Assembly: GCF_003363135.1 (NCBI RefSeq)
Contig: NZ_QRBB01000001.1
Location: 1,586,501-1,650,500, forward strand
DNA length: 64,000 bases
Source: Alteriqipengyuania lutimaris
GTDB taxonomy: Bacteria > Pseudomonadota > Alphaproteobacteria > Sphingomonadales > Sphingomonadaceae
Direction of reading: 5' to 3'
The notes beneath the pieces are model-generated. The model was not told the DNA's origin. It was given only the letters and a program-made list of their open reading frames with translations, and did not search any database. A program made the position numbers and the translations under genes. Of the stretch, positions 60,280 to 64,000 are shown in pieces. Position 1 is the first letter of the stretch. Every line of letters starts with the position of its first letter.

Positions 60280-63132
60280 TTACTCTGCCTCGATGGTTTC
60301 CACCGGCAGGCCGAGCCGTTCGAGTTGCGGGCGGACCTGTTCGGCATCGCCCACCACGACCCAGACGAAGCGATCCGCGCTGATCGCAGCGCGCGCCGCA
60401 TCGTCAAGGCTTTGCGCCGTTTGCGCGCGATAGGTGTCGGCCAGCGTTTCGTAATAGTCCATCGGCCGGTCGTAGAGCACGTTGTTCTGGATCCCGCCGA
60501 GCACCGCGCCCGAGGTTTCGAACTGGCCGGGAAGCTGGCGGATTTCGTTGTTCACGATCCGGACCAGTTCCTCGTCGGTCACGCCGCTGGTGGTCACGAA
60601 CTCGTCCACCTCGCGGATCAGCTCGGCCAGCGAGTCGCCCGTGCGGTCGGCCTGGACCGGTGCCTGCACGAGATAGGCGACCGCGTTCTCGTCGATCGAG
60701 ACGCCGCCGCGCACGCCATAGCTCCAGCCCTTGGTCTCACGCAGGTTCATGTTGAGCCGGGCAAGAAAATTGCCGCCCAGTGCGTTGTTGGCGTTGACGA
60801 GATCGGTGATCGTATCGTCGCTGGCGCTGGCAGGCGTGATCTGGCCACCCAGAATGAAGCTCTGCGGCGAATTGGGCCGGTTGATGAGGACGATGCGGCT
60901 CGATTCGGGCGCCTCGGCCATGTTCGAGAAATCCTTCTCGCCCACCGGCGTGGCGGGCGCGGACCAGTTGCCGAAAGCTTCCTCGAGGCCTGGGAGAACT
61001 TCGCTCAAGGCGAGGTCGGAGACGACGAAGACCTGCGCATTGTCCGGCCGCAGCCACGTCTGCTGGAATTCGACCAGGTCGTCGCGGGTGATCGCCTGCA
61101 CCGTTTCCACCGTTGCCTGGCCGCCATAGGGGTTGGTCGCCCCGTAAACGAGCGGGTTCAGAGCGCGGTAGGCGAGGCCCTGCGGCGTGCGCAGGCTCTG
61201 CTCGATGCCGGTGATCTCCTGCGCCCGGATGCGCTCGAGCTCGTTCGCGTCGAAGGCCGGATTGCGCACGATGTCGGCCATCAGGTCGAGCGAGGGATCG
61301 AGATTGGCGCTCAATGCCGAAAGCGTGAAGGTCGACCGGTCGGACCCGCCGCCGACGCTGATATTGGCTCCGAGCCGTTCCTGCGCCTCGGCGATCTCGC
61401 GCGAGGACATCGAGGTCGTGCCCTCTTCCATCAGGCTGAGCGTCAGCCCTTCGACCCCGCGCAGGTCGACCGGATCGGCCGCCGAGCCCGCATCGAAGCT
61501 GATCGAGACACGGGTGGCAGGCACCGCGTCGCGCTGCGCGTAATAGACGGTGATCCCGTTCGAGAGCGTCGTCTGCGTGACATCGGGGAAATCGAGTTCG
61601 GTCAGCGGGGCGAGGTCGGGCGCGGGGCGCGTCTTGGTCACCGTGATTTCGCTGGCCGCCGGTTCGGCATCGTCGCCGCCTTCTTCGCTCCCGCCGACAC
61701 TGGCGGCTTCCTCGTACTCGCCGGTGCGCTCACCGGGTTCGAGCACCATGGTAAGGGCGGGGCGGGTCATCCATGTCTGCATCGCCGCCTTGATTTCTGC
61801 AGGCGTGAGCGTGGCGAGGATATCGAACTGCCGCTCGAAGAAACCGGGATCGCCAGCCAGGACTTCGCCCTGCGCCAACGTCACAGCCTTGCCGCCGAAG
61901 CCGCCGACCTGCTCGAGACCGCGGATCGTGCCCGCAAGATCGCTGGTCGCGGCGCGGCGCACTTCGTCCTCGGTCGGACCTTCGGCGATGTACTCGGCGA
62001 TGATCTCGTTCAGGCGTTGCTCGACCAAGGCGGCATCTACGCCCGGTTTCACCACGGCGCCGATATTGAGGATGCCGACGCGCTGGAAGGCATAGTTGCC
62101 CGCGCTCACCTGGACCGCCAGCTGTTCGTCGCGCACCAGCATGTTGTCGAGCCGGCTCGAAGCGAGCCCGCCAAGGATGTTCGCCCCCACCGTCAGCGCG
62201 GTCAGATCGCGATCGGTGATGCCGGGGACCGAGTAGTACTTATCGATGCTGGTCGCAGCGACCTGATCCTGCATCACTTTGCGCACGTCTTCTTCGAGCA
62301 CGGTAACTTCGGCCCGCGCCGGCTCGTTCACCGGACCGCGCGCGATCGAACCGAAATACTTCTCGACCAGTGGGCGCGCCTCGGCGGCGGAAATGTCGCC
62401 TGCCAGCACCAGTGTCGCGTTGTTGGGGCCGTAGTTGTCGCGGAACCAGTTCTGCACGTCTTCGAGGCTTGCGGCGTCGAGATCGGCCATCGAACCGATC
62501 GGGGTGTGATCGTAGGGGTGCCCGTCGGGGTAAAGCGTGTTGACGATCTCGTAGAAGACGAGGCCGCCGGGCTGGTTGTCGCCCTGCCGCTTCTCGTTCT
62601 GGACCACGCCGCGCTGGTTATCGAGCTTCTCTTGCGTCACCGCGCCGAGCAGGTAGCCCATGCGATCGCTTTCGAGCCACAGCGCCCGTTCCAGCGCGCC
62701 GGTCGGCACGGTCTGGAAATAGTTGGTCCGATCGAAATCGGTCGTGCCGTTGTAATCGGTCGCGCCCATTTCCTGGAGGTACTGGAAATAGTCGTTGGGC
62801 GCGTTTTCCGATCCGTTGAACATCAGGTGTTCGAACAGGTGGGCAAAGCCGGTCTGGTCCTGCGGTTCGTCCTTGGAGCCGACATTGTACCACACGGCCA
62901 CGCCCACGATGGGGGCCTTGCGGTCTTCGTGCACGATCACGGTCAGGCCGTTTTCGAGCTCGAATTCCTGGTAGGGAATGGCGACCTGTTCGACCAGATC
63001 CTCCAGCGGCGCGACGTCCTGCGCATCGGCTGCCTGGGCAGCGCCTTGCGCCTGGACCGGCGTAACGACGAGCGCGGGCGTCGCCAGCGCTATGGCGAGC
63101 GCGGCGAGGCTCGTCTTGGTGGTCTTGATCAT
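60280..63132 (-). CDS. secreted M16 family zinc peptidase (two-domain)
   Basis: This 950-residue protein has a signal peptide (about 1-29, ending VQAQ) and two insulinase-like halves. The first half has the inverted zinc motif HLFEH (H98, E101, H102) and the downstream glutamate in RGVVQNEKRQ. The second half (from about 500) lacks the zinc motif (it reads GLTLSLMEEGT), as in two-domain peptidases with a catalytic and an inactive half. A linker rich in acidic residues separates them (about 465-490). It probably degrades peptides in the periplasm. Confidence 0.92.
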   Translation of the reverse strand: MIKTTKTSLAALAIALATPALVVTPVQAQGAAQAADAQDVAPLEDLVEQVAIPYQEFELENGLTVIVHEDRKAPIVGVAVWYNVGSKDEPQDQTGFAHLFEHLMFNGSENAPNDYFQYLQEMGATDYNGTTDFDRTNYFQTVPTGALERALWLESDRMGYLLGAVTQEKLDNQRGVVQNEKRQGDNQPGGLVFYEIVNTLYPDGHPYDHTPIGSMADLDAASLEDVQNWFRDNYGPNNATLVLAGDISAAEARPLVEKYFGSIARGPVNEPARAEVTVLEEDVRKVMQDQVAATSIDKYYSVPGITDRDLTALTVGANILGGLASSRLDNMLVRDEQLAVQVSAGNYAFQRVGILNIGAVVKPGVDAALVEQRLNEIIAEYIAEGPTEDEVRRAATSDLAGTIRGLEQVGGFGGKAVTLAQGEVLAGDPGFFERQFDILATLTPAEIKAAMQTWMTRPALTMVLEPGERTGEYEEAASVGGSEEGGDDAEPAASEITVTKTRPAPDLAPLTELDFPDVTQTTLSNGITVYYAQRDAVPATRVSISFDAGSAADPVDLRGVEGLTLSLMEEGTTSMSSREIAEAQERLGANISVGGGSDRSTFTLSALSANLDPSLDLMADIVRNPAFDANELERIRAQEITGIEQSLRTPQGLAYRALNPLVYGATNPYGGQATVETVQAITRDDLVEFQQTWLRPDNAQVFVVSDLALSEVLPGLEEAFGNWSAPATPVGEKDFSNMAEAPESSRIVLINRPNSPQSFILGGQITPASASDDTITDLVNANNALGGNFLARLNMNLRETKGWSYGVRGGVSIDENAVAYLVQAPVQADRTGDSLAELIREVDEFVTTSGVTDEELVRIVNNEIRQLPGQFETSGAVLGGIQNNVLYDRPMDYYETLADTYRAQTAQSLDDAARAAISADRFVWVVVGDAEQVRPQLERLGLPVETIEAE

Positions 63133-63183
63133 GCTTTTCCCCTAAGTCTCAATGAACTGAATTCGTGGCGCAAATAAGCACGC

Positions 63184-64000
63184 TCAGCGTGCGCTGGAAA
63201 CCGTCTTCCTGGTGGTCGCGGCGGTCAGCACATCGTCGCGCCAGAAGTGCACCGGCTTGAAGCGATGCTGGATGAACAGCGTGGCCTGATCGGCGTAATG
63301 CGGGCTGTCTGGGCGGTTGGTCGCCGCCCCGAAAGGCTGGATCGAGCGCGAGGTGACCGGCTGGCCTTCCAGCCATTCGACCCACTGTATGAAGCTGTCG
63401 CCATGACGCACGGCCAGCCGCCCGTCTTCCGCCACGTCCCAGGTGGTGGATGCGCGTAACGTGTCCGATCCCCCGTCGAGCGGCAAGTCCACGTCGCCCT
63501 GGCGCAGCCGCAGCAGATCGCCCATCGGCGGGGTCAGGCGGCCGAAATGCTCTTCCAGATGGTCGCGCGCCTTGGCCAGCTCCTCGACCGCGTCGGGCCA
63601 TGGCGTCTTCTGGTAGCTCGACGACATGAATTCGCGGATCATCAGCAGCGCGATCGCGTCCGAACGGCCGATATTGTCGGCGGTGTAATCCCATTCCAGC
63701 ATCAGCGCGCGTGCTTCGGCGAGGTCGGGATGCACGCTCGGGTCGATCGCCTCGATGTCGCGCATCATGCGGTCGACATAACCCATGCGTTCGTAGCCAG
63801 TGTCGAACTTGATCGCCTCGAGCGTTTCGCGGTCGAGCCGGTCCGCGCTGCTCATCAAAATCCATGCGCGCCGCCCGCGATTGGTCATCTTCTCCTCGAT
63901 GCCCATTTCGGGTACGAAGTCGCCCGGGTCGAGGTCGCTGCCTTTGCCCGCGGCGAAATAGGGCGTGTTGTTGGCGTTCATCAGCCAGCCGCTCGCCGGG
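63184..64000 (-). CDS. penicillin-acylase-family hydrolase, 3' end only
   Basis: This frame runs off the right edge, so only the C-terminal 271 residues are present. It begins SGWLMNANNTPYF, part of the beta-subunit region. The later SPHYADQATLF and the C-terminal VHFWRDDV match penicillin acylase or acyl-homoserine-lactone acylase proteins. The catalytic N-terminal serine of the beta chain lies outside the window. The substrate (beta-lactam, acyl-homoserine lactone or another amide) cannot be decided. The ATG at 63981 is internal to the domain and is not the start. Confidence 0.85.
   Translation of the reverse strand, partial: PASGWLMNANNTPYFAAGKGSDLDPGDFVPEMGIEEKMTNRGRRAWILMSSADRLDRETLEAIKFDTGYERMGYVDRMMRDIEAIDPSVHPDLAEARALMLEWDYTADNIGRSDAIALLMIREFMSSSYQKTPWPDAVEELAKARDHLEEHFGRLTPPMGDLLRLRQGDVDLPLDGGSDTLRASTTWDVAEDGRLAVRHGDSFIQWVEWLEGQPVTSRSIQPFGAATNRPDSPHYADQATLFIQHRFKPVHFWRDDVLTAATTRKTVSSAR

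Noticed and set aside
60325..63177. 950-residue open frame antisense to the M16 peptidase gene
   Set aside because: It mirrors the real gene codon for codon and is Arg/His/Ala-rich without any domain. The opposite strand has a signal peptide and zinc motif.
1..64000. Prophage, transposon or CRISPR array
   Set aside because: No integrase, transposase, phage structural gene or array of regularly spaced direct repeats was seen; the only repeated elements are short palindromes, the 34-nt pair and short tandem repeats.

Overview
The window is a 64-kb stretch of a GC-rich alphaproteobacterial chromosome. It is most likely from the Sphingomonadales, probably an Erythrobacter-like member of the Erythrobacteraceae. 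The support is the gene set (ChpT phosphotransferase, alphaproteobacterial RpoH, ATP12-type chaperone, a TIGR02186 and TauE pair, DUF3297, a second ClpP paralogue) and short palindromes built on the core CTTCGACAAGCTCAG, which I know as common in sphingomonad genomes. This placement is inference from gene content; no 16S gene is present. Almost everything is core chromosome. I see no prophage, transposase, CRISPR array or integrative element.

Layout: 1-1204 holds a ParA-type ATPase and a partial conserved partner. 1506-4599 holds a Sel1/SPOR envelope protein, a DUF418 membrane protein and a lipoprotein. 4650-5542 is an iron-storage unit (bfd, bfr) with Fur-like boxes. 5580-8377 has der, a DUF2721 protein and a secreted CHAP hydrolase. 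9231-15645 is a protein quality-control block: tRNA-Leu, trigger factor with a histone-H1-like tail, an amidase, two divergent clpP genes and clpX. 15919-18888 is a SigK/RskA-like sigma and anti-sigma pair, with a fasciclin protein downstream and a cation efflux gene upstream. 19060-22662 has a lipoprotein, mtgA, a divergent HxlR regulator and SDR pair, and rpoH. 22799-26103 has a GIY-YIG/RluD fusion, an M67 peptidase, chpT and a peptidoglycan amidase. rnpB (26157-26537) follows, then ugd, a phosphatase and nhaA.

30118-34478 contains a glycosyltransferase and beta-barrel pair resembling the NfrB/NfrA glycan export system, then TauE and TIGR02186 genes. 34590-41139 has a HerA-like ATPase, queE, an MtfA-type peptidase and valS. 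41222-44798 is a complete Mla-type lipid transport operon (STAS-permease, ATPase, MCE protein, lipoprotein). On the opposite strand 48638-44835 is a tightly overlapping operon: crcB, rluC, paiB-like, HAD, a small membrane protein and ATP12. 48901-55236 has rpsU, an FKBP isomerase, a DUF4153 protein and gatC-gatA-gatB with a small unannotated membrane ORF between gatA and gatB. The rest holds a VCBS-repeat protein, a serine hydrolase, trmL, two uncharacterised secreted proteins, a small conserved protein, an M16 peptidase and the 3' end of a penicillin-acylase-family gene.

The most unusual signals are not gene cassettes. (1) REP-like palindromes are translated inside genes: one pair forms the linker of the GIY-YIG/RluD fusion and another lies inside valS. 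(2) A 34-nt element, 33/34 identical, lies just upstream of both chpT and queE in the same orientation, with a GTG that is in frame with each gene. (3) Two adjacent hairpins with perfectly complementary 6-nt loops lie between nhaA and the glycosyltransferase. (4) There is a perfect 31-bp inverted repeat after the HerA-like gene. (5) An ECF-type promoter precedes the fasciclin gene beside its sigma/anti-sigma pair. All calls are from reading the sequence; no database search was run.
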